Origin: Allopusillimonas sp048270225
Lineage (GTDB): Bacteria; Pseudomonadota; Gammaproteobacteria; Burkholderiales; Burkholderiaceae_B
Assembly: GCA_048270225.1 (NCBI GenBank)
Contig: JBLWTG010000009.1
Location: forward strand, 1-64,000
Reading direction: 5' to 3'
DNA: 64,000 bases
Position numbers and translations under genes: made by a program. Numbering within the stretch: the first letter of the stretch is position 1; each line of letters begins with the position of its first letter. Positions 25,706-33,983 of the stretch are shown here, in pieces. The notes under the pieces were generated by a model. That model was not told the DNA's origin and made no database searches. It was given only the letters and a program-made list of their open reading frames with translations.

Positions 25706-28700
25706 ATGGACGCCACCGAGGCCGCTCGACTGGAAGCAGAACGCCTGCACCGTGCGAACGTCGCGGCCGGCGGAGATCCGACCCGGCCTTTAGTGTTTGC
25801 GCTTCAGGAAGCCTCAAATCGCGGCTTGGATGTGTACGCGCTGCGAGAAGGAGACCCACAGCTTAAGGGAGGCAAAGCCACGTTCGACTGTCAGGCTGGA
25901 GGCATCCTCTACGAGGATCGTGGATCGGACTTCGAGCGTGCGTTTTTGATTGCACACGAACTCGGCCATGTCGTGCTGGAAGGTGGCACACTCGACGTGG
26001 TGACGGTGTATGTCGAGCCCGACCGACCGTTGAAGGACGCGCCGGTGGGCGTCGATCGTGTCCTTGACTACGGGGCGCGCGAGCGACGTGAAGTGAAGAT
26101 GGACCTCTTCGCGCGCGAGTTCCTGCTGCCGCGCTCCGTGTTGCGCGACTTGCATATCTACGACGGGCTGGGATCCGACGCAATCGCGACGCGCTTCGGC
26201 GCACCGCTCGCTGTGGTGCAGCAGCAGCTCCTGGATGCACTGCTGCTGCCACCCGTCGGGGAGCCGCACCCCGCGGGCGTCCGCGCGGCGGCGGGTCCGC
26301 TCACCTCAGACCACACGCAGGCTCAGGCAGCCGCACATAGGGGCTTGGCATTCCAGCTGCAGGCAGGGCCGGGCACCGGCAAGACGCGGACGCTTGTTCG
26401 CCGCATCGAGGTGTTGCTTGCGGATGGCGTCGATCCCACCACGATCCTGGTACTCACTTTCTCGAACAAGGCGGCCAATGAACTGTGCGAGAGGATTGCT
26501 GCGAGAAACCCTGTTGCGGCGGCAGCGATGTGGATTGGCACATTCCACGCATTCGGCCTGGACATCGTTCGCCGTTTCCATGACCGACTCGGACTGCCCG
26601 CAGACCCGCGTCTGATTGACCGGACGGAGGCCATTGAACTCCTGGAGGACGAGTTTCCGCGGCTCGACCTGAAGCACTATCGCAATCTCTGGGACCCAGC
26701 CCTGGATTTGAGCGACATGCTGAGCGCGATCTCACGCGCCAAGGATGAGGTCATCGATGCTGCGGGTTATCGCGCCCTCGCGCAGTCTATGGCGATCCAG
26801 GCGGGGGCCGACCAGGACGCCGCGGTCCGCGCGCAGAAATGTCAGGAGGTCGCCATGCTCTTCGAGGCGTACGAACGGCTGCTGACCGCGCGCCACCTAC
26901 TGGACTTCGGTGACCTGGTAGCGCTGCCGGTGCGTCTTGTCGAGGGTAGCGCCGAGGTCAGGGACGCACTACGTGCTCGCCATGAGCATGTGCTGGTAGA
27001 TGAATACCAAGATGTCAACCGCGCCTCGGTCCGGCTCCTGAAGGCCATCGTCGACGGCGGCCGCAACCTGTGGGTTGTCGGCGATGCACGCCAGTCCATC
27101 TACCGCTTCCGCGGCGCCTCCGCGACAAACATCGCACGCTTTGCGATCGATTTTCCCGGCGCGCAGGCCGCGCAGCTTGGCATTAACTATCGCTCCGACG
27201 AGCGGATCGTCAATGTGTTCACCGAGTTCGCGCGCGGCATGCAAGCATCCGCCGGTGCGTTGCCGCTGAACCTGCAGGCCGAACGTGGCTCTACAGGAGC
27301 AGGGGTTGAGCTTCGCGTTGCCGGATCGCCTGGCGATGAAGTCTCCGCGATTGCAGCGTCGATCACGGCCCTGCACGAGCAGGGTATTGCCTATGGTGAC
27401 CAAGCGGTGCTGTGCGCATCCAACGCGCGCCTGAACGCCATTGCCGAAGGCCTTGAGGCCAGGGGCATTCCCGCGCTGCACTTGGGTAGCTTGTTTGAGA
27501 GGCCGGAAATCAAGGATCTGCTGGCGTTGCTCTCGCTGGTGACCGACCCGCGGGCGGCCGCGATGGTGCGCGTGGCAACCATGGCTCGGCACCAAATGCC
27601 CTTGAAGGATGTCATGCGGGTCATTGAGCGACTGCGGACGACGAATCCAGCTTCGCTGGATTGGTTGGCAATACACGCCGGAGTGGATGGCCTGGCAGAC
27701 GGCAGTCGAGAAGCGCTCTCTCGCCTGTCCGCGCTCTTTGCAGGTGTGAACGCATCGACCGACCCCTGGCTCTTACTTGCTGGATGGACGATCGATGGTC
27801 TCGGACTCGCGAAGACGCTTTATTTGGCTGGTGATCCGCAGAGTCGCATGCAATGTCTGGCTGTCTGGCAGTTCTTGAACTTCTGTCGCCGGCAGCCAAG
27901 AGGCCAAGGCATGCCAGTGGTTCGCCTGCTTGATCGCGTCAGGCGGTTAGTTCTGCTCTCTGAGGATCGTGGATTGAGCCAGTTGCCCCGCAGTGCCGAG
28001 AACATCGAAGCAGTGCGCCTGATGACCATCCACGGAAGCAAGGGGCTGGAGTTCGATGTCGTTCATTTACCTGGCATGGTAACGTCCGGCCTACCGCGCA
28101 ACAACGTGCCGCCGCGTTGTCTTCCGCCGGACGGTCTGATCCATGGTTCGGAGGGACTGACCGGCATCGAGGCGGTGAAGGCCGGCCACGACGAGGAAGA
28201 AGAGTGCTTGTTCTTCGTAGCGCTTTCGCGAGCGCGCGATAGGCTGCAGCTGTATGCCTACGCCAGGCAGGCAGATGGTCGTACGCGTAGCGCCTCCAAG
28301 TTTATCGCTCCGATCGAGCGACTCCTTGTTCGTCCGGTACCGGTGCCGTTGCAAGCCGGCTCGACATCGACGGGCACGCCTCTCGCCATCACATGGCAAG
28401 GTCGTCCCCAATGGACCGACATCCAAGTCAACCTCTTCGAGCGGTGCCCGCGCCGCTTCTTGTACACGCACGTGCTGAGGCTTGGAGGTCGGCGAACTGA
28501 AACCGCATTCATGAAGATGCACAACGTCGTGAGCGACGTGTTAGATTGGCTGAAACGAGAGCACGAGACGACAAGTCCCACGGTCGACGAGCTGGCAGCA
28601 CGCTTCGAGGAAGCCTGGTGCTCCAAGGGTGCGACAGAGCATGGATATGCGGAGGACTACCGCCGCATCGGCAAGCGGCTCGTCGATTTCCTCATCGAGA

Positions 28701-29188
28701 GCCGGAATCGTGACGTGGCCGCGCCGGCGCCACCGATCTCGCTTGGTTGGGCCGAGGGCGAGATCCTCGTCACCCCGGATGGTGTAGCTCACGGAGCCAG
28801 TGGCCGGGTCACGGTGCGGCGCGTCATGACGGGCAAGCAGCGCTCGAACGCCTTCGATGATATTGAGTACACAATTCTCCAACTCGCCGCCGTCCAGGCT
28901 TATGGACCACATGCGCAGGTCGAGGTGACCTACCTCACCAGCGAAACCATCCAGCCGATGGAAATCACGTCGCGCAAGCTGGAATCCAGGCGCGAGAAGC
29001 TGCAGACCTTCCTTCAGGCAATGCAGGCCGGGCAGTTCCCCTCTAAGCCCGAGGCTCGTAGCTGTCCGCGCTGCCCGCACTTCTTCCTCTGCGGCGAGTT
29101 GCCCGGAGGGGGGGGTGGGTACAAGAAAAACTTTGATCGACCTTTCCGGTCTGGCAGCTGGGCTGCGATTGATCAAGTAAGGGGCTAG
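25706..29188 (+). CDS. ImmA/IrrE peptidase - UvrD helicase - FeS nuclease-like fusion
   Basis: A 1160-residue multidomain protein. Residues about 1-190 form an ImmA/IrrE-type zinc peptidase with HELGH (84-88) and a later KMDLFAREFLLP helix. Residues about 200-880 are an SF1A helicase: Walker A GPGTGKT (221-227), VDEYQD (431-436), GDARQSIYRFRGA (459-471) and a late HGSKGLEFDVVHLPG. The C-terminal 250 residues carry Cys914 (FERCPRRF) and Cys1120, Cys1123 and Cys1129 (CPRCPHFFLC). That is the spacing of the iron-sulphur cluster in AddB/Cas4-type nucleases. The usual catalytic PD-(D/E)XK residues are not obvious there. It starts 3 bases after the preceding stop. Confidence 0.88.
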   Translation: MDATEAARLEAERLHRANVAAGGDPTRPLVFALQEASNRGLDVYALREGDPQLKGGKATFDCQAGGILYEDRGSDFERAFLIAHELGHVVLEGGTLDVVTVYVEPDRPLKDAPVGVDRVLDYGARERREVKMDLFAREFLLPRSVLRDLHIYDGLGSDAIATRFGAPLAVVQQQLLDALLLPPVGEPHPAGVRAAAGPLTSDHTQAQAAAHRGLAFQLQAGPGTGKTRTLVRRIEVLLADGVDPTTILVLTFSNKAANELCERIAARNPVAAAAMWIGTFHAFGLDIVRRFHDRLGLPADPRLIDRTEAIELLEDEFPRLDLKHYRNLWDPALDLSDMLSAISRAKDEVIDAAGYRALAQSMAIQAGADQDAAVRAQKCQEVAMLFEAYERLLTARHLLDFGDLVALPVRLVEGSAEVRDALRARHEHVLVDEYQDVNRASVRLLKAIVDGGRNLWVVGDARQSIYRFRGASATNIARFAIDFPGAQAAQLGINYRSDERIVNVFTEFARGMQASAGALPLNLQAERGSTGAGVELRVAGSPGDEVSAIAASITALHEQGIAYGDQAVLCASNARLNAIAEGLEARGIPALHLGSLFERPEIKDLLALLSLVTDPRAAAMVRVATMARHQMPLKDVMRVIERLRTTNPASLDWLAIHAGVDGLADGSREALSRLSALFAGVNASTDPWLLLAGWTIDGLGLAKTLYLAGDPQSRMQCLAVWQFLNFCRRQPRGQGMPVVRLLDRVRRLVLLSEDRGLSQLPRSAENIEAVRLMTIHGSKGLEFDVVHLPGMVTSGLPRNNVPPRCLPPDGLIHGSEGLTGIEAVKAGHDEEEECLFFVALSRARDRLQLYAYARQADGRTRSASKFIAPIERLLVRPVPVPLQAGSTSTGTPLAITWQGRPQWTDIQVNLFERCPRRFLYTHVLRLGGRRTETAFMKMHNVVSDVLDWLKREHETTSPTVDELAARFEEAWCSKGATEHGYAEDYRRIGKRLVDFLIESRNRDVAAPAPPISLGWAEGEILVTPDGVAHGASGRVTVRRVMTGKQRSNAFDDIEYTILQLAAVQAYGPHAQVEVTYLTSETIQPMEITSRKLESRREKLQTFLQAMQAGQFPSKPEARSCPRCPHFFLCGELPGGGGGYKKNFDRPFRSGSWAAIDQVRG

Positions 29189-29233
29189 AAAACCTGCAAT
29201 CCCGCAGATGACGGCTCCCTATGAGGCAATCAA

Positions 29234-30163
29234 ATGCAAACCCAAACCACCAGCGGTGATGACCGCTTCGATGTCGAAGATGTTGCTGCGGCGATCCGCG
29301 AAGGCCGCAGCCTGCGGCCAGCGGCGCTCTACCGGATCGTCGTCCTGGACGACCAGCTCCACGAACGTCACGTCGATCTCTCCGATCCGGTGCCGACCGG
29401 GCGCCAGATCCTCCAGGCCGCCGGATCGCGCCCGGCCGATGAGTACAGCGTTTATGCGATTTTGACCTCTGGCGAGTTTGAGGACCTGCGTCTGGACGAA
29501 ACCTACGATCTGCGCGGCCGCGGTGCGGAACGTTTCGTCATCTTCCAGACTGATCGCGCGTTCAAGTTCACGATCGATGACCGGCAACTGGAGTGGGGCA
29601 AGCCCAGCATCAGCGGCCGCGTGCTCAAGGCGCTGGCCGGTGTCCCGCCAGAGACCTACGACGTTTATCTCGAAGTGCGGGGCGGGGGCCAGGACATTCT
29701 GATCCGCGACGGCGACCTGATTGATCTGGGTAAGCCGGGCATCGAGCGCTTCATCACGCTGATCCGTGACACCACTGAAGGGCTGCTCACGCTGCCCGAA
29801 GCGGACCAGCGCTATCTGAGCAGCCATGGTGTGGCTTTCGAGATGGTGAGCGACGGTGCGCACACGGGCGTCATCTTCAAGCAGTTGCCGCTGCCCTCCG
29901 GAAAGCTCAACCACGCCACGACCGATGTGCTCGTTCTCCTGCCGCCGGGCTACCCCGATGTTGCGCCGGACATGTTCTATTGCGACCCGTGGCTGACGCT
30001 GCAAAGCGTTGGGCGCTACCCTACCTGCGCTGACCAGGCCCACGCGTTCCAGGGCCGCAGCTGGCAGCGCTGGTCGCGCCACAACACAGCGTGGCGCCCG
30101 GGCATCGACGGCCTGCACACTATGCTCAAGCGCATCGAGCACGCCCTGGCGGAGGCGAAGTGA
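29234..30163 (+). CDS. Tandem ubiquitin-like (multiubiquitin) domains fused to E2-like domain
   Basis: A 309-residue protein with two ubiquitin-like repeats at about 32-108 and 109-186. Both share the pattern of a beta-grasp strand, GR.(L/I)L.A(A/L)G, then (E/T)Y.VY and a closing ERF(V/I). An E2/UBC-like domain follows at about 187-309 (GVIFKQLPLPSGKLNHATTD, LLPPGYPDVAPDMFYCDP, then GRSWQRWSRHNTAWRPG). Possible catalytic Cys are Cys250 and Cys265. The ubiquitin-like units are not followed by a free Gly-Gly terminus because the E2 is fused behind them. It precedes the JAMM-E1 gene with a 3-base overlap (the TGA at 30161-30163 and the ATG at 30163-30165 share a base). Confidence 0.87.
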   Translation: MQTQTTSGDDRFDVEDVAAAIREGRSLRPAALYRIVVLDDQLHERHVDLSDPVPTGRQILQAAGSRPADEYSVYAILTSGEFEDLRLDETYDLRGRGAERFVIFQTDRAFKFTIDDRQLEWGKPSISGRVLKALAGVPPETYDVYLEVRGGGQDILIRDGDLIDLGKPGIERFITLIRDTTEGLLTLPEADQRYLSSHGVAFEMVSDGAHTGVIFKQLPLPSGKLNHATTDVLVLLPPGYPDVAPDMFYCDPWLTLQSVGRYPTCADQAHAFQGRSWQRWSRHNTAWRPGIDGLHTMLKRIEHALAEAK

Positions 30164-31569
30164 TGTCGCCGGCCGCTCTGGACATCGTCCTGCTGGAGCC
30201 GCACGAGGCGGCCCTGCGCTTGCTGCTGCAAAGGGAAAACGGTGCCGAGGCATCCGCCTACGTGCTGTTCGGCAAGGCTGACATCTCTGCAGACCCCTGG
30301 TCGGGAGTGCCTCGCACCAGATTGATCTCGCACGAAGTCATCCCCGTCGCGGCCGATGAAATGGTCTCCGCATCGCCTGTCCATGTCACATGGTCCACCC
30401 GAGGCTTCATGCGCATTCTCGGCATCGCGAAAGAACGGGGCTTGGTTGCGGGCCTGGTACACACGCATCCGAACGCGGCAGCGTTCTTCTCCGACCAGGA
30501 TGACCGAAACGAGTCGGAGCTGGCCCGGACGGCGTTCAACAAGGGCGTTTCCGGCCTAGCCAGCATGGTGTTCGGCCGCGATGACGCCATCGCGGGCAGG
30601 CTCTGGACTGCACCCGGCAAGACGGTCATGTCATCCTCGATCTCGCTGGTAGGAAGCCAGATCAAGATCGCGCGCACGGTGGCTGCGGCTGACGAAGATC
30701 AATTCCTGGCGCGGCAGGCCGCGCTCTTCGGCCAAGGGTTCAATCCAGTCGTGCGCGGGCTGAGGGTGGGTGTCGTAGGGGGCGGCGGCACGGGCAGTGC
30801 TGTCGCGATGCTATTGGCGCGGCTGGGCGTCGGCTTTCTGGGGCTGATGGACAAAGACACCATTGATGTCACCAATCTCAACCGCGTGCATGGCTCGCGC
30901 ACCGCAGATGTGGACGCCGGCTTGGCCAAGGTGGACATCCTCGCGCGCGAGATTCGCGCCGCGGGTCTCGGCACCCAGGTCGTCACCAACGAGGAGTGGG
31001 TCGGCCATCCTGATCTGCGCGATCTGCTGCGCTCCTGCGACGTGCTGTTCGGCTGTACCGACGACCATCAGGGGCGGCTGACGCTCAACCGCCTGGCGCA
31101 CTACTACGGCATCCCGCTCATCGATGTGGGCCTGCGCATGCGCGCGGCACGCAGCGGCGCGGACTACGACATGACGGGGCGCGTGTCGACGATTGGGCCC
31201 GGTAAACCTTGTCTCATGTGTCTGGGAGTAGCCGATCCGCGCCGCGCTGCGGCCGAAGGACTCCGGCGCAGCGACCCGGCCGAGTTCGAGCGGCGTAAGG
31301 CGGAGGCCTATGTGGACGGCGGCGGCGACCCGGCGCCTGCGGTGGTCACGTTCACCACGGCCATCGCCTGCGCGGCCGTCGATGAACTCATTCAGGGACT
31401 GACCGGTTTTCGCGGTCCTGCGGGCATGTCGCACAACAGGATTCGCCGCTTTGACCGCGTAGAGGATCGCACCATGACCTGCCGCCCCTTGGCGTCTTGC
31501 CCGGTTTGTGCCAGCCAGGCGAGCTGGGGGCGCGGCGATGTCAACCCATTCCTCGGAGTGATCGGATGA
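30163..31569 (+). CDS. JAMM peptidase - E1/ThiF-like activating enzyme fusion
   Basis: A 468-residue fusion. The N-terminal JAMM/JAB metalloprotease has Glu58, HTHP at 100-103 and Ser110-x-x-Asp113, a complete zinc-binding set. The ThiF/E1 adenylation domain begins GVVGGGGTGSAVA (203-215), with Asp230 in FLGLMDKDTIDVTNLNR and structural CxxC pairs (350/353 and near the C-terminus). Such proteins would both activate and deconjugate a ubiquitin-like modifier. No classical E1 catalytic Cys context is evident; Cys298 is a candidate. The gene is followed with an ATGA overlap by the DUF6527 gene. Confidence 0.88.
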   Translation: MSPAALDIVLLEPHEAALRLLLQRENGAEASAYVLFGKADISADPWSGVPRTRLISHEVIPVAADEMVSASPVHVTWSTRGFMRILGIAKERGLVAGLVHTHPNAAAFFSDQDDRNESELARTAFNKGVSGLASMVFGRDDAIAGRLWTAPGKTVMSSSISLVGSQIKIARTVAAADEDQFLARQAALFGQGFNPVVRGLRVGVVGGGGTGSAVAMLLARLGVGFLGLMDKDTIDVTNLNRVHGSRTADVDAGLAKVDILAREIRAAGLGTQVVTNEEWVGHPDLRDLLRSCDVLFGCTDDHQGRLTLNRLAHYYGIPLIDVGLRMRAARSGADYDMTGRVSTIGPGKPCLMCLGVADPRRAAAEGLRRSDPAEFERRKAEAYVDGGGDPAPAVVTFTTAIACAAVDELIQGLTGFRGPAGMSHNRIRRFDRVEDRTMTCRPLASCPVCASQASWGRGDVNPFLGVIG

Positions 31570-31907
31570 CCATGAAGCGACTTATCGCGCGCGCGCTGCG
31601 ACGGCTCGGGTGGCTGCGCTACGACCTGCTCGCTTCTCCGGTCGCGCAGCATCCGGGCAAAAACGCCGTGCCGCCCGGAGAGCTGTGGGTAGTCATCGAC
31701 ACCGGCGTCAAGAAGTGGGCTTGCATGAGCTGCCCCGGCGGTTGTGGCGTACAGATATCGCTTTCCCTTAACCCGGATCGACGCCCCCGGTGGTCTGTCG
31801 AAACAGACTTCTGGGGGCGGCCAACGATGTCCCCCTCCATCCACCAGCATCGGGCATGTTCCTGTCACTTCTGGGTAAAGAAGGGTTTGATCGAGTGGTG
31901 CCAGTAG
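31566..31907 (+). CDS. DUF6527 zinc-binding protein of ubiquitin-like operons
   Basis: A 113-residue protein of the DUF6527 family: CMSCPGGC (53-60), RRPRWSVETDFWGRPTMSPS, and CSCHFWVKKGLIEWC (98-112). Six Cys and nearby His suggest a zinc site. DUF6527 genes recur at the end of bacterial multiubiquitin/E2/E1 operons; the function is unknown, and a ligase-like or adaptor role is only a guess. The basic N-terminus MTMKRLIARALRRLGWL could be an amphipathic helix. It is the last gene of the operon. Confidence 0.82.
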   Translation: MTMKRLIARALRRLGWLRYDLLASPVAQHPGKNAVPPGELWVVIDTGVKKWACMSCPGGCGVQISLSLNPDRRPRWSVETDFWGRPTMSPSIHQHRACSCHFWVKKGLIEWCQ

Positions 31908-32544
31908 CTACCCACCCGGTACCATGTCTGGCCGATACGCAATCGACGCTGCCTTTGCCAAGCTCCAGGAGAAATCCACCATCCGCTGGTCGACTGCTGT
32001 TTCGGATCAGATTCCGAATATTCGTCTTTGAGGTTCAGCAACTCCAGCACGTCCGAGCCCTTGATTGCATCGTCAGGCTTTGGCGAGCACCTCGGTCTCG
32101 TAGAACTGGCAGGCATGGTCATCCTTGACCGACAGCAGCCGGACATAGGCCGACCACGGCAGGGTGAAGACCTGGCGAAATTCGGAGAGGTCGAATTTCC
32201 GAGACAGTGTCTCGGAAATTGCTTCAAGGGGGTAAGCGGCGAAGAAGCGCCGCATGTTCTCCAGGTTGTCCGGACTGAGCCCGTGCCCAAAGCGCGCCGT
32301 CAAATCAGCGGACAACCGCGCCATCAACTGCTCGCCGTAACCGGCCCGCCGCCTACCTTTCTGCTCGGCCTCTACGAGGCCTGCGGCCAATCTCCCAATA
32401 GCTGGCCGTCATCAGCGCATTGACACTGCGCGCCGCCGCCAGGCGTGCCGCGTCCAGCAGCTCCATGATGCCGCCGTGGATGCCGGCATAGCCAGCCGGT
32501 AAGGCAGCGGGTTTCCGCGTTGCCACGGGCATCGTCCTTGTCAT
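31905..32544 (-). pseudogene. DUF1016 (YhcG-type PD-(D/E)XK) nuclease relic
   Basis: Pieces of one DUF1016 protein are spread over three minus-strand frames. The N-terminus from the ATG at 32544 contains ALPAGYAGIHGGIMELLDAA and ASYWEIGR. A middle part has YGEQLMARLSADLTARFG, SPDNLENMRRFFAAYP and WSAYVRLLSVKDD. C-terminal scraps read ELLNLKDEYSESD and RQRRLRIGQTWYRV. Frameshifts and deletions separate them and the end is missing. The start overlaps the integrase stop by 3 bases, so it was the gene following the integrase. Confidence 0.78.
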
Positions 32545-33740
32545 GCTGTCACCTCCGTAGAGCGGGATGCCCCGGTAATCGCCAATCGCCTACTCGCCAC
32601 CAGTTCGGCCGCATCCCGCACCGGCTTGTCCTCGGTATGAACATAGTGCATAAACATCGCCACGGTCTTGTGACCTGTGAGCTTCATGCCCACCTTGGTC
32701 GGCACGCCCGAGTTGGCAATGTCGGTCGTCGCCCGGTGGCGGATACCGTGCGTGCCAACGTGCGGCACGCCAGCAGCCTTGAGTGCGCGCGTCCAGCCAC
32801 CGTAGTGCTCACCGTGGGTTAGGTGCCGGGTCGGGTCGTTCGGCGACGGTAGGACATAGGGGCAACCTTCCCAGCGCGGTGCCGTCGAAAGCAGCCGATA
32901 GGCTTCCTCGCTCATGGGCTTGGAGATGCCACCCGTCTTGCTGTCGGGCCAGACCACCCGCCGCTTTTCCAGATCAATCCAATCCCATTCGAGCGGGCAG
33001 ATTTCGGAGCGACGGGCGGCGAACTCGAATTGCAGACGGATCGCCAGCGGGATGACGTAGTTTTCCAGTCCTTCCGCCTCCAGGTGTTCCAGGTGACGGA
33101 ATATCCGCACCAGTTCATCGTCCACGATGAGCCGTGTTTCCTTGCCGGGGGGGTACATCGGGACGTGACGGCACGGATTCGTGCCGTCAGGGCGAAGCCC
33201 CCACACTTCGGCTAAGTTGAACATCTTGCGCAGCACGCCAAAGGTACGATTTGCCTCGGCCTGCTTGTAGGCCAGTTTCTTCATCAGCGCAGCCACGTCT
33301 GGGCGCTTCACGTCCTGCACCTTCATCCTGCCCATGATCGGGATGATGCAACGGTCAATGACGCCCTGGTAGCCGCACTGGGTGCTGGGCTTGTTGCGCT
33401 GCTTGGAGTAGTCCTCCATGAAGGTGTGGCAAAACTCCTTCATGGTCGGTGCCTTGCGGGCGGCATTCTTGGCCGCGCTGGGGTCGCCACCCTTGCGTAC
33501 CTCGGCCAGCCACTCCTGCGCCATCGTGCGCGCCTGATCGACCGTCAGTTCCCCATACTGGCCCATGGCGGGCTTGCGGCGCTCGCCGGCATTCGTGCGG
33601 TACTGGAGCATGAACACCTTGCGGCCCGCCGGGGTGATCTTGCACAGGAAGCCAGGCACTACGGTATCCCGTAGTTCGACGGCCTTGTCTTGGGGTTGTG
33701 CCGCATCGCCTGCGGACTTGGTGAGCTTGATCTTCGCCAT
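32541..33740 (-). CDS. Tyrosine-type site-specific integrase of the island
   Basis: A 399-residue phage-type integrase with a DUF4102 N-terminal arm-binding domain, SAM-like core-binding domain and catalytic domain. RRSEICPLEWDWI carries the first Arg, HGIRHRATTD the HxxR box, LTGHKTVAMFMHYVHTED the second His and the nucleophile Tyr. It is complete and probably active. Its start lies 139 bases from the identical core shared by all three repeats. It is the only intact integrase of this family in the window. Confidence 0.93.
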   Translation of the reverse strand: MAKIKLTKSAGDAAQPQDKAVELRDTVVPGFLCKITPAGRKVFMLQYRTNAGERRKPAMGQYGELTVDQARTMAQEWLAEVRKGGDPSAAKNAARKAPTMKEFCHTFMEDYSKQRNKPSTQCGYQGVIDRCIIPIMGRMKVQDVKRPDVAALMKKLAYKQAEANRTFGVLRKMFNLAEVWGLRPDGTNPCRHVPMYPPGKETRLIVDDELVRIFRHLEHLEAEGLENYVIPLAIRLQFEFAARRSEICPLEWDWIDLEKRRVVWPDSKTGGISKPMSEEAYRLLSTAPRWEGCPYVLPSPNDPTRHLTHGEHYGGWTRALKAAGVPHVGTHGIRHRATTDIANSGVPTKVGMKLTGHKTVAMFMHYVHTEDKPVRDAAELVASRRLAITGASRSTEVTA

Positions 33741-33920
33741 GATGACTCCTCGGAAAGCCCGGTTTCCAAGAGCCGCCAGGGAGCCACGCGAGGGGAAGCC
33801 GGGTCAAGTTTCGGAAAGCACCGGCATATGTTGAACTCGCCTAAGTGATTGATAAACCTGCTGTATCGGGCCTTGGCGTAGTCCAGCGAATTACTGTACT
33901 GGAGTCATCGCGAAACAAAA
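33717..33920. repeat. Direct repeat 3: integrase 5' end plus att core (core 33879-33920)
   Basis: Third and rightmost copy of the 204-bp repeat, attached to the intact integrase. Its 42-bp core ends at 33920, directly against the stem of the htpG terminator, so the T-tract of that terminator coincides with the end of the core. This is the island-chromosome junction. Confidence 0.83.
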
Positions 33921-33965
33921 AAACCGCCGCGCCGCAACCATCGGGGTGCGGCGGGGCGGTTTTGC
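33917..33965 (-). terminator. Rho-independent terminator of htpG at the island junction
   Basis: On the minus strand, 19 bases past the htpG stop, AACCGCCCCGCCGCA pairs with TGCGGCGCGGCGGTT (one mismatch), followed by TTTTTTTG. The last part of the T-run belongs to the att core at 33879-33920. Confidence 0.85.
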
Positions 33966-33983
33966 AGGGAAACTACCCTTGCA

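Larger units (their letters stand above)
13970..33920. mobile_element. 20-kb genomic island bounded by direct repeats 2 and 3
   Basis: The segment is delimited by identical 42-bp cores at 13928-13969 and 33879-33920 and has an intact tyrosine integrase just inside the right end. Relics of an integrative conjugative element (DUF2274, ParB-like, DUF932) lie at the left, and a large defence-type operon fills the right. No relaxase, TraG or complete Trb set is present, so it cannot transfer itself by conjugation. It abuts the htpG terminator. Confidence 0.78.

Noticed and set aside
14734..29188. A Gabija-type pair formed by the OLD nuclease and the UvrD helicase
   Set aside because: The two genes are 9 kb apart with unrelated genes between. 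The nuclease is frameshifted, and the helicase has its own peptidase and iron-sulphur fusion, unlike GajB.
13970..33920. The island as a self-transmissible conjugative element
   Set aside because: Only DUF2274, ParB-like and DUF932 relics are present; no relaxase, coupling protein or Trb set was found.
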